Assembly (NCBI GenBank): GCA_905207485.1
Contig: CAJLLL010000070.1
Location: 1 to 5,655, forward strand
DNA length: 5,655 nt
Reading direction: 5' to 3'
From: an uncultured Phascolarctobacterium sp.
GTDB lineage: Bacteria; Bacillota; Negativicutes; Acidaminococcales; Acidaminococcaceae
A model generated the notes under the pieces. That model worked only from the letters and a program-made list of their open reading frames with translations, did no database searches and was not told the DNA's origin. The translations under genes were made by a program, and so were the position numbers. This document shows, one piece after another, positions 1 through 5,291 of the stretch. The first letter of the stretch is position 1; each line of letters opens with the position of its first letter.

Positions 1-198
1 ATATTTTAATTTTCATAATATAAAATCTTCGTTTATAGCAGATTATTTTATATTATGCTTGATAGGCCTTTCTTTATATTTGAGGGGGTTAGCTTATTTG
101 TGTTTATATAGAGGCGAAAGTAAGAATATATATTTTTTATTTTATAGACTAAGTCTGTTAATCATGTTTCTATTTTTATTTACGGTAGGAATTATATT
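1..198. other. AT-rich upstream region without a gene
   Basis: This stretch is very AT-rich and has no credible reading frame. A short inverted repeat, AGACT-A-AGTCT, lies at 146-156, about 40 bases before the lipase start, and could be a small operator. Several AT-rich hexamers resemble -10 boxes, but none has a well-spaced -35 partner, so I assign no promoter. The purine run GAGGGGG at 82-88 looks like a ribosome binding site but leads to no open frame of useful length. Confidence 0.5.
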
Positions 199-1629
199 AT
201 GAAAGCATTAAAAATTTTAATATTATCAATCTTGTTTGCGGTAAGCATTTGTGTGCAGGCGTTTGCCGTTGCGTTGACGGCGGATGAGAAGCAGGAAATA
301 ATCAAAGAATATTATTTTACTGAGGCGGTTAATATTGCCGCAGGGCTGTGCATTGGCATTTATGACCCGCAGCGGGCACCGGAAATTACTTATCTGCGCG
401 ATTATGGCTGGGAAATTGTACCGTTTAAGTTAAAAGACGGAAAGGTGGACAGCAGCATTGTTGTTGCCAAAAATCATGATGAAGAACACGATTTGGATTT
501 TTATATCGTGGGTTTTCGCGGAAGTGCCAATAAGAAAGACTGGAAAATTAACCTTGAAACAGAACAGGTTCCTTATGGCGGCACAAACTTGCAAGAATTT
601 AAAGATTTTGCTGCAAATACTGTTGCCGATGAAAATGTGCCGATGGTGCATAAAGGTTTTAACGAATATGTAAATACTGTTTTGGGCGCCACTATGCAAG
701 ATGGCAGCAGCAGCAAAAAGTTTATTGAAGAAATTAAAAATAACCCTAAAGTGAGAGTGCTGCTTACAGGGCACAGCCTTGGCGGTGCAGTTGCAACGCT
801 TACGGCAGAACGGCTTGTAAGCATGGGTATAGAAAAATGGCGTGTGCCGGTAATTACATTTGGCGCGCCTGCTATTGGCAATGCTGCTTTTGCCAAAGCC
901 TATGGCGATAAAATTTTGCTTTGGCGCATTACCAATACGGCAGACCCTGTTCCCGGAAGCCTGCAAACATTCTTTGGCGGCTATAAGCAGTTTGGCAGGC
1001 AGCATAAATACAGCGTATCGCCTAAACTGGCAACCCAGCAGCATGATATGGCAATGTATTTTGATGTATCGGTACATAATTATTACAGAGCGCTGCACAA
1101 AGCACAAACGGCCGGGCTGATTGCCAAAACACCCATGCAAGAGTTAAACGGCACAGAGCCTTTGGTAGCAGTGTGGATTGGGCATAGCCGCGCGCTTGAA
1201 AAACGTCCGTATTTGCCGGATATTCAAACTTTTTTGCTGACTGAATATCAGAACATGCTTCCGCGTTACATTATTATGGATGATAATATTGATTTAAGCA
1301 GGCAGAACTTTTTGCCGATGAGTTATTTTACAAATCAGGCTCAAGCCAAAGGCGCCGATTATATAATTATTGCTGAAATGGACGGACATCAGCCGCAAAA
1401 CAGTGAAAACTGGTATATTAACATGAACCAAAGCGTTTTTAAAGCTAATGGCAGCCTGGTTAATGTTATCAGCGTTTCAAAATTAGTGTCGCCTGTATCC
1501 GGTAATATGCATGCAGCAGTTTATGCAGTTAAGGAAGGGCGCACCCAGCTGAAAGAATGCCTGCCTTTTGTGCAGACTGAGTACGATAAAACTCCGCAGT
1601 GGATTAAATTGGGAGAGGAAATAAATTGA
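199..1629 (+). CDS. Secreted class 3 lipase (alpha/beta-hydrolase) with an extra C-terminal domain
   Basis: Predicted exported lipase or esterase that hydrolyses acyl ester bonds. Residues 1-23 form a Sec signal peptide (basic MKALK, hydrophobic core, cleavage probably after AFA). The class 3 lipase core spans about 85-300. It shows the oxyanion-loop motif GFRGS (105-109), VHKGF (150-154), the nucleophile elbow GHSLGG (191-196, Ser193), a probable catalytic Asp249 in NTADPVP, and a probable catalytic His293 in VHNYY. All three triad members are present, so it should be active. Residues about 320-476 are not part of the usual lipase domain. They begin with the strand VAVWIG and contain GADYIIIAEM (385-394), which recalls the alpha/beta domains of CsgG- or LpoB-like envelope proteins; this is a weak, pattern-based guess. 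A purine-rich TAGGA lies about 9 bases before the ATG. The gene ends by overlapping the next one, implying co-transcription. Substrate and final location (periplasm or outside) are unknown. Confidence 0.88.
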   Translation: MKALKILILSILFAVSICVQAFAVALTADEKQEIIKEYYFTEAVNIAAGLCIGIYDPQRAPEITYLRDYGWEIVPFKLKDGKVDSSIVVAKNHDEEHDLDFYIVGFRGSANKKDWKINLETEQVPYGGTNLQEFKDFAANTVADENVPMVHKGFNEYVNTVLGATMQDGSSSKKFIEEIKNNPKVRVLLTGHSLGGAVATLTAERLVSMGIEKWRVPVITFGAPAIGNAAFAKAYGDKILLWRITNTADPVPGSLQTFFGGYKQFGRQHKYSVSPKLATQQHDMAMYFDVSVHNYYRALHKAQTAGLIAKTPMQELNGTEPLVAVWIGHSRALEKRPYLPDIQTFLLTEYQNMLPRYIIMDDNIDLSRQNFLPMSYFTNQAQAKGADYIIIAEMDGHQPQNSENWYINMNQSVFKANGSLVNVISVSKLVSPVSGNMHAAVYAVKEGRTQLKECLPFVQTEYDKTPQWIKLGEEIN

Positions 1630-2270
1630 AAGAAGAAGCTTTAAAAGAATTAGAAACTCAGCTTAAAAAATGCCGTGAATGTAAATTATGCGAATTTGCC
1701 AAAGGTACTGTTGGCTGGTTTGGCTGTGCTGATACGCCAATAGTATTTGTAGGAGAGGGCCCCGGCGGTGTCGAAGATGATTACGGCTGCCCGTTGATTG
1801 GACCTTCCGGGCAGCTGCTTGATAAAGCGCTTTGGGCAACCAAAATGACGAGGGACAGGGTTATAACAACAAACGTGGTCAAATGCCGTCCTAAAGGAAA
1901 CCGCACGCCTAATATTGCAGAAGCGGATTTTTGCGCTCAGCGCTGGCTTGATAAAGAGCTTGAGATATTGCAGCCTAAAGTTGTAGTGGCACTTGGCAGT
2001 GTGGCCCTGCATTATTTGGGTAACCCTGATATGCGTATAACGCGCGACCGCGGCAAATGGTTTAAAACCAAGCAGGGATTTGATTGCATTGCAACTTATC
2101 ATCCTGCATATTTGCTTCGCCTTGCAGACCCGCATGTACTGAACCATGCCAAATGGGAAGTATTTTATGATTTGGAAGCTGCTCGCAAAAAAGCGGAAGA
2201 AGCAGTTCCTGATTATAAATTTATGAGTGAAGAAAAGACCAATTTATTCAAGTTGTTTACAAAACGATAA
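1626..2270 (+). CDS. Family 4 [4Fe-4S] uracil-DNA glycosylase
   Basis: Predicted cytoplasmic base-excision repair enzyme that removes uracil, mainly from deaminated cytosine, from DNA. The 214-residue length is normal for bacterial family 4 enzymes. Four cysteines fit the cluster ligands: Cys16 and Cys19 (CRECKLC) and Cys87 and Cys103, 16 residues apart as in the family; Cys22 is an extra nearby cysteine. The active-site motif GEGPGGVED (43-51) corresponds to the usual GEAPG-x-x-ED, followed by GCPLIGPSG (54-62). The second catalytic motif is HPAYLLR (159-165). The start is TTG at 1626-1628, overlapping the lipase stop TGA in the 4-base string TTGA, with GGGAGAGGAA ending 5 bases before it, so translation is probably coupled to the lipase. 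The neighbourhood gives no functional link between a secreted lipase and DNA repair. A strong terminator follows. A family 5 enzyme is less likely given the GE-PG-ED motif. Confidence 0.9.
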   Translation: MKEEALKELETQLKKCRECKLCEFAKGTVGWFGCADTPIVFVGEGPGGVEDDYGCPLIGPSGQLLDKALWATKMTRDRVITTNVVKCRPKGNRTPNIAEADFCAQRWLDKELEILQPKVVVALGSVALHYLGNPDMRITRDRGKWFKTKQGFDCIATYHPAYLLRLADPHVLNHAKWEVFYDLEAARKKAEEAVPDYKFMSEEKTNLFKLFTKR

Positions 2271-2280
2271 AAGTTTTAGA

Positions 2281-2318
2281 AAAAAAGCACGGTTAGCACT
2301 TGCTAACCGTGCTTTTTT
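2281..2318 (+). terminator. Strong intrinsic terminator after the uracil-DNA glycosylase gene
   Basis: The arms GCACGGTTAGC (2287-2297) and GCTAACCGTGC (2302-2312) pair perfectly around the loop ACTT. Six T follow (2313-2318) and six A precede, so the hairpin could also work on the opposite strand. It starts 10 bases after the stop codon. Its right arm also supplies the -35 element of the next promoter. Confidence 0.93.
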
Positions 2319-2328
2319 ATGTTATACT
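2300..2328 (+). promoter_or_regulatory. Promoter of the DUF3793-flavodoxin unit, overlapping the terminator
   Basis: TTGCTA (2300-2305) and TATACT (2323-2328) are separated by 17 bases, and a TG at 2320-2321 makes an extended -10 element (TGTTATACT). Transcription should start near 2335. The -35 lies in the loop and right arm of the preceding terminator. The terminator isolates the next two genes from the lipase transcript, so a promoter is needed here. Confidence 0.6.
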
Positions 2329-2337
2329 TCTAAATGT

Positions 2338-2453
2338 AAGTTAGATTAAGCTAACCAAATATTCCGAAGAACCTTCTTCTTTTGATTACTGCTTAAATAA
2401 CTGCGCTTTGACCAATGCCCCTCCTGAAGAATATTTGGTTAGCAATCTCTCTT
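2338..2453 (+). promoter_or_regulatory. Long inverted repeat enclosing the leader of the DUF3793 gene
   Basis: A perfect 15-bp inverted repeat, GCTAACCAAATATTC (2350-2364) against GAATATTTGGTTAGC (2429-2443), is extended outward by AGATT/AATCT (2343-2347, 2444-2448) across a two-A bulge, and by AAG/CTT (2338-2340, 2451-2453) across a 2x2 loop, giving 23 pairs. The 64 bases inside hold a small hairpin, GAAGA-ACCT-TCTTC (2366-2379), and no other clear stem. The predicted transcript begins about 3 bases before the repeat, and the ribosome binding site begins at 2455, one base after it. It does not match any riboswitch class I can recall. It could instead be a small mobile repeat or a DNA operator. 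Confidence 0.6.
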
Positions 2454-2465
2454 TGGGGTGATAAA

Positions 2466-3047
2466 ATGGCACAGTCAATTTTAGGCTTTAATAACTTAGA
2501 TGAATTTTTCGCTTTCCATGCTGCTCCTGCCATTGCAGGCATAAAACCGGCCAACTTGTTTAGCTGTCCGGCAAAATTAATGCCGCAGGCAGATGCAATA
2601 CTGGCACATTATGCAAAGCAGTTTAGCGAAAGCTATACCCGTTTTAAACTGTTATGCCGCTGTCGTGAGCATATACTTATTTTAGTTTATGACAGTAAGC
2701 TGATAGAAGAACTTTTTAAAGACCAGACCATTAAAAATTATCTTGCGCGCTGCGGTTATGATAAAAGCATCTGTGCAGAAGAATTTTTAAACAAACTTGC
2801 AGTAAAAATTGCCGCAGGTGAAGAATTTCCGCATGAAATTGGCATAATTCTCGGCTATCCGCCGGAAGATATTGAAGGTTTTAAGCGTTATAAAGGAAAA
2901 AACTTTAAATGCTGCGGTTATTGGAAGGTATATGGAAATGCAGAGCGTGCGCAGAAATTGTTCAATGCTTATACACTGTGCCGTGAAAAACTGATGCAGG
3001 CATTGCAAAGCGGTGTGACTTTAAAAGTTGCTGCCGCTGCTATATAA
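2466..3047 (+). CDS. DUF3793 family protein (flavodoxin-associated)
   Basis: Soluble protein of 193 residues with no signal peptide or membrane segment, assigned to DUF3793, a family of unknown function. Recognisable parts are the N-terminal stretch FFAFHAAPAIAGIKPANLFSC and the C-terminal block with EFPHEIGIILGYPPEDIEGF followed by KGKNFKCCGYWKVYGN, the family's most typical region. Several cysteines (FSC, CRC, CCGYW) could bind metal or be redox active; that is speculation. I choose the ATG at 2466 because GGGGTGA (2455-2461) sits 4 bases before it. An in-frame ATG at 2415 has no ribosome binding site, and its 17 extra residues would be encoded by the inverted repeat. The flavodoxin gene follows after 14 bases, and from memory DUF3793 and flavodoxin genes are often adjacent in anaerobic Firmicutes, which suggests a role in flavodoxin function or in the iron-limitation response. 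Confidence 0.85.
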   Translation: MAQSILGFNNLDEFFAFHAAPAIAGIKPANLFSCPAKLMPQADAILAHYAKQFSESYTRFKLLCRCREHILILVYDSKLIEELFKDQTIKNYLARCGYDKSICAEEFLNKLAVKIAAGEEFPHEIGIILGYPPEDIEGFKRYKGKNFKCCGYWKVYGNAERAQKLFNAYTLCREKLMQALQSGVTLKVAAAAI

Positions 3048-3061
3048 AGGAGGTAAAACCA

Positions 3062-3484
3062 ATGGAAATAGCTGTAATTTACTGGTCCGGTACCGGCAAT
3101 ACGCAAATGATGGCGGAATCCGTTGCTGAAGGGATAAAGGAAGCAGGAGCAACTGCCGCTCTTAAAAACGTAAGTGAAATTACTCCTGATGAAGCTGCTG
3201 CTTATGATAAAATTGCTTTTGGATGCAGTGCGATGGGCGCTGAAGTTTTGGAAGAAAGCGAGTTTGAACCGTTCTTTACAATGCTTGAAGATAAACTGAA
3301 AGGCAAAAAAGTAGTGCTGTTCGGCTCTTACGGTTGGGGCGGCAGCTATATGCAGGATTGGGAAGCCAGAGTACAGGCGGACGGTGCAGAACTTTTGCAT
3401 CCCGGCGTGCTTGCTTTGGGCGAACCTGATGACACGGCCAAAGCCGAATGTAAGGAAATAGGCAGCCTGCTTGCCAAATCTTAA
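3062..3484 (+). CDS. Flavodoxin (short-chain, FMN-binding)
   Basis: Small cytoplasmic electron carrier of 140 residues that binds FMN and can replace ferredoxin when iron is scarce. The phosphate-binding loop is SGTGNT (9-14), preceded by YW as in the clostridial proteins. The first isoalloxazine loop is GCSAMGAEVLEESEFEPF (54-71) and the second is GSYGWGG (88-94) with Trp92 and Tyr90. Overall pattern and length match the short-chain flavodoxins of Clostridium beijerinckii and Megasphaera elsdenii as I remember them. In the turn MGAE (58-61) alanine stands where C. beijerinckii has aspartate and M. elsdenii serine, a site next to flavin N5 that affects redox potential. A textbook AAAGGAGGT (3046-3054) lies 7 bases before the start and overlaps the DUF3793 stop codon, so the two genes form one unit. 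A terminator follows at 3542. Confidence 0.96.
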   Translation: MEIAVIYWSGTGNTQMMAESVAEGIKEAGATAALKNVSEITPDEAAAYDKIAFGCSAMGAEVLEESEFEPFFTMLEDKLKGKKVVLFGSYGWGGSYMQDWEARVQADGAELLHPGVLALGEPDDTAKAECKEIGSLLAKS

Positions 3485-3541
3485 ACTGCTCTCTGCATAA
3501 GCGGCCCTCCCCGTTTATGTACAATACATTTCTCCATAAAG

Positions 3542-3578
3542 CAGAAAAAACGCTCCTTATATTAGGGGCGTTTTTCTG
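3542..3578 (+). terminator. Intrinsic terminator of the DUF3793-flavodoxin unit
   Basis: CGCTCC (3551-3556) pairs with GGGGCG (3565-3570), with one G-T pair, around the AT-rich loop TTATATTA. The flanking A-run and T-run plus CAG/CTG lengthen the stem with one unpaired A. Five T follow the GC part. It begins about 57 bases after the flavodoxin stop; the gap between them contains nothing I can identify. Confidence 0.85.
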
Positions 3579-3617
3579 TTTCCCGGGAAATAAATTAATA
3601 AGTTTTTGTAAAATAGA

Positions 3618-3645
3618 TTGTAAAAATTATTTTTTAAGATATAAT
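3618..3645 (+). promoter_or_regulatory. Probable promoter of the ZIP transporter gene
   Basis: TTGTAA (3618-3623) and a perfect TATAAT (3640-3645) are 16 bases apart. Transcription would start near 3652, leaving a leader of only about 12 bases that is essentially the ribosome binding site, which is short. The octamer TTGTAAAA occurs twice, at 3606-3613 and 3618-3625, 12 bases apart, and might be a regulator site. The -10 is convincing; the short leader lowers confidence. Confidence 0.5.
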
Positions 3646-3663
3646 TAAAGTAAGAGGTGAAAA

Positions 3664-4485
3664 ATGGAAATATTAAGCAAAATAAACGACCCTGTGCTTC
3701 TGGCTCTGGCATCAACCTGCTTTACCTGGTTTATGACGGCGCTTGGCGCAAGCATGGTGTTCTTTTTTAAAAACATTAATAAGCGTATTCTTAATATGAT
3801 GCTTGGCTTTGCCGCAGGAATTATGGTGGCCGCATCTTTTTGGTCATTGCTGGAACCTGCTATTGAAATGGCGCAAAGCGCACCCATACCGGCATGGCTG
3901 GTTGCGGCTATTGGCTTTGTGGGCGGCGCAGGCTTTTTGTGCCTTGCCGACCATGTAATGCCGCACGCCCATTTTTTTGCCAAAGAAGGGCAGGTTGAAG
4001 GCATACCGACACATCTTAAAAGAAGTATTCTTTTGGTGTTCAGCATTACGCTGCATAACATACCGGAAGGGTTAGCCGTAGGCGTGGCATTCGGCGCAGC
4101 AGCGGCGTCCGGCAGCGAAACATCTCTGTTAGCTGCTATGGCGGTGGCTTTGGGCATAGGCTTGCAAAACTTTCCGGAAGGCGCAGCAGTATCCATTCCG
4201 CTAAGGCGTGAAGGCGTAAGCCGCTTTAAAAGTTTTATGTACGGACAGGCATCCGGCGTGGTAGAACCAATGGCAGGCGTGCTTGGCGCTTATGCAGTAG
4301 CACATATGACGCCTATATTGCCGTATGCACTGGCATTTGCGGCAGGGGCAATGATTTATGTAGTTGTAGAAGAACTGATACCCGAAGCGCAAAGCGGCGG
4401 TGAACACGAAAGTGCTGATTTATCTACTATTGGTTTTATTGCAGGTTTTACAGTAATGATGATTTTGGATGTGGCACTTGGTTAA
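3664..4485 (+). CDS. ZIP family divalent metal transporter (GufA/ZupT-like)
   Basis: Inner-membrane importer of divalent metals such as zinc, iron or manganese; the sequence does not settle which. The 273 residues form about eight hydrophobic segments (roughly 12-35, 42-66, 77-97, 120-147, 155-178, 188-212, 217-240, 254-272). The metal site of the family is clear: HNIPEG (131-136) in the fourth segment, QNFPEG (168-173) in the fifth, and VEELIPEA (235-242) in the seventh. The loop between the third and fourth segments carries DHVMPHAH (96-103), a short histidine cluster typical of a cytoplasmic metal-sensing loop. The ATG is fixed by GAGGTGA (3654-3660), three bases upstream, a rather short spacing. 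The superoxide reductase gene follows after 55 bases with no clear terminator, suggesting a shared transcript and a metal or oxidative-stress context. Confidence 0.94.
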   Translation: MEILSKINDPVLLALASTCFTWFMTALGASMVFFFKNINKRILNMMLGFAAGIMVAASFWSLLEPAIEMAQSAPIPAWLVAAIGFVGGAGFLCLADHVMPHAHFFAKEGQVEGIPTHLKRSILLVFSITLHNIPEGLAVGVAFGAAAASGSETSLLAAMAVALGIGLQNFPEGAAVSIPLRREGVSRFKSFMYGQASGVVEPMAGVLGAYAVAHMTPILPYALAFAAGAMIYVVVEELIPEAQSGGEHESADLSTIGFIAGFTVMMILDVALG

Positions 4486-4486
4486 T

Positions 4487-4502
4487 CAAAGCAGGGGCTT
4501 TG
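4487..4502 (+). other. Small hairpin between the ZIP and superoxide reductase genes
   Basis: CAAAGC (4487-4492) pairs with GCTTTG (4497-4502) around AGGG, directly after the ZIP stop codon. TAATAAAAA follows instead of a T-run, so it is not a standard intrinsic terminator. It may be an attenuator or a 3' end stabiliser for a processed message, or may be chance. Confidence 0.35.
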
Positions 4503-4513
4503 TAATAAAAACG

Positions 4514-4528
4514 CTATAATTATTTAAG
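4514..4528 (+). promoter_or_regulatory. Possible PerR-like box and -10 element before the superoxide reductase gene
   Basis: The 15 bases CTATAATTATTTAAG match the Bacillus PerR box TTATAATNATTATAA at 10 of 14 defined positions. They include a perfect TATAAT (4515-4520) and overlap the ribosome binding site AAGGAG (4526-4531). No -35 element is well placed, and a start near 4527 would leave a leader of about 14 bases. The region is AT-rich, so a chance match is quite possible. Confidence 0.25.
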
Positions 4529-4540
4529 GAGATGAATGTT

Positions 4541-4924
4541 ATGGAAAAAAGATTTTATGTTTGCAAACATTGCGGAAATATGGTTGGCATGATTAAAAAC
4601 GCAGGCGTACCAATTATTTGCTGCGGCGAGCCGATGGTTGAACTTACTGCCAATACCGTGGAAGCATCGCAGGAAAAACACCTGCCGGTATATACTATGG
4701 AAGGCGGCGTTATGAAAGTACAGGTTGGCAGCGCCGAACACCCCATGCTGGCCGAACATTATATTGAATGGATTTATGTGGAAACCACCCAGGGCGGACA
4801 GCGCAAGGCTTTGAAACCGGGCGACAAACCGGCTGCTGAATTTGCTTTTGCCGGCGGCGATGAACCGGTTGCCGTTTATGCTTACTGCAACCTGCATGGT
4901 TTGTGGAAAACCGAAGTAAAATAA
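4541..4924 (+). CDS. dfx: Desulfoferrodoxin (two-iron superoxide reductase)
   Basis: Cytoplasmic enzyme of anaerobes that reduces superoxide to hydrogen peroxide without releasing oxygen, drawing electrons from rubredoxin or similar carriers. The 127 residues have both domains. The N-terminal desulforedoxin domain has the rubredoxin-like iron ligands Cys8, Cys11, Cys27 and Cys28 (CKHC and CCGEPM). The catalytic domain has EKH (Glu45, Lys46, His47), His67 (SAEHPM), His73 (EHYIEW), and Cys116 with His119 in YCNLHGLW, which supply the four-His, one-Cys iron centre and the catalytic Glu-Lys pair. All expected ligands are present, so it should be a functional class I enzyme. I choose the ATG at 4541, nine bases after AAGGAG (4526-4531); an in-frame ATG at 4532 directly abuts that site and is too close. 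It probably shares a transcript with the ZIP gene, and a terminator follows 11 bases after the stop. Confidence 0.96.
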   Translation: MEKRFYVCKHCGNMVGMIKNAGVPIICCGEPMVELTANTVEASQEKHLPVYTMEGGVMKVQVGSAEHPMLAEHYIEWIYVETTQGGQRKALKPGDKPAAEFAFAGGDEPVAVYAYCNLHGLWKTEVK

Positions 4925-4935
4925 TATAAGATAAC

Positions 4936-4971
4936 AAAAACGGAGCGTATCGGAAGATATGCTCCGTTTTT
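4936..4971 (+). terminator. Intrinsic terminator after the superoxide reductase gene
   Basis: AAAAACGGAGC (4936-4946) pairs with GCTCCGTTTTT (4961-4971), and the stem continues inward through one G-T pair and TATC/GATA to a GGAA tetraloop of the stable GNRA type (4952-4955). Five T close the structure. Confidence 0.93.
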
Positions 4972-5291
4972 AGTTTGCTGGTTTGTTTTAGTTAGAAAGA
5001 TTGAACGGTAATTTTATTTTTATATTAAGTATTTGTTCTTTGTATATGCTATCTTATTGTTATATACTTTTATAATTCATCTTCATTCTTTTGAGGGAGC
5101 AAAAGAAATTTGTGATGCTAAATTTTATTTCCTATTCGGTCATAAAATTTACCGTCCGAAATTTTTTGGTTACAAAGAATGAACATGAGTAACAATGAAA
5201 AGAAGAAATATGAACATATATACAAAGCACAAAAAGTAAATAAAAGCCCTAAAATTTACTTTTATTTTGTCCGCTTATTTGACGAAACGCC
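4972..5291 (+). other. AT-rich gene-poor region, possible source of a small RNA
   Basis: No convincing gene lies here. A perfect TATAAT at 5071-5076 lacks a good -35. A purine-rich GAGGGAG (5093-5099) lies 15 bases before the ATG of a 25-codon frame (5115-5192), too far to be a normal ribosome binding site. TTCGG (5135-5139) and CCGAA (5156-5160) could form a weak hairpin followed by ATTTTTT. A frame of 44 codons runs 5179-5313 without a ribosome binding site and ends inside the next terminator. An inverted repeat AAAAGTAAAT/ATTTACTTTT lies at 5232-5241 and 5254-5263. Because a strong terminator follows and no gene does, a transcript of roughly 250 bases from near 5083 to 5333 is possible but unproven. 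Confidence 0.35.

Noticed and set aside
240..255. Cys18 of the lipase as a lipoprotein attachment site
   Set aside because: The preceding residues VSI do not fit a lipobox, since Ile is not accepted directly before the cysteine, and a better Sec cleavage site AFA follows.
430..1140. 236-codon open frame on the minus strand inside the lipase gene
   Set aside because: It lies wholly antisense to a well-supported lipase with intact motifs, shows no recognisable domain, and its composition looks like a shadow of the coding strand.
2338..2453. T-box, 6S RNA or a common riboswitch in the DUF3793 leader
   Set aside because: I see no T-box sequence, no 6S-like central bubble within a suitable length, and no conserved core of the FMN, fluoride, cobalamin or manganese riboswitches.
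3645..4196. 183-codon minus-strand frame opposite the ZIP gene
   Set aside because: It is antisense to conserved ZIP motifs and shows the Ala/Pro/Thr-rich bias expected from reverse translation of a membrane protein; no credible start signal.
4532..4540. ATG at 4532 as the start of the superoxide reductase
   Set aside because: It directly abuts the AAGGAG ribosome binding site with no spacer. The ATG at 4541 has a nine-base spacing and gives the normal N-terminus.
5115..5192. 25-codon frame after GAGGGAG
   Set aside because: The ribosome binding site is 15 bases from the ATG, too far, and the peptide has no recognisable feature.
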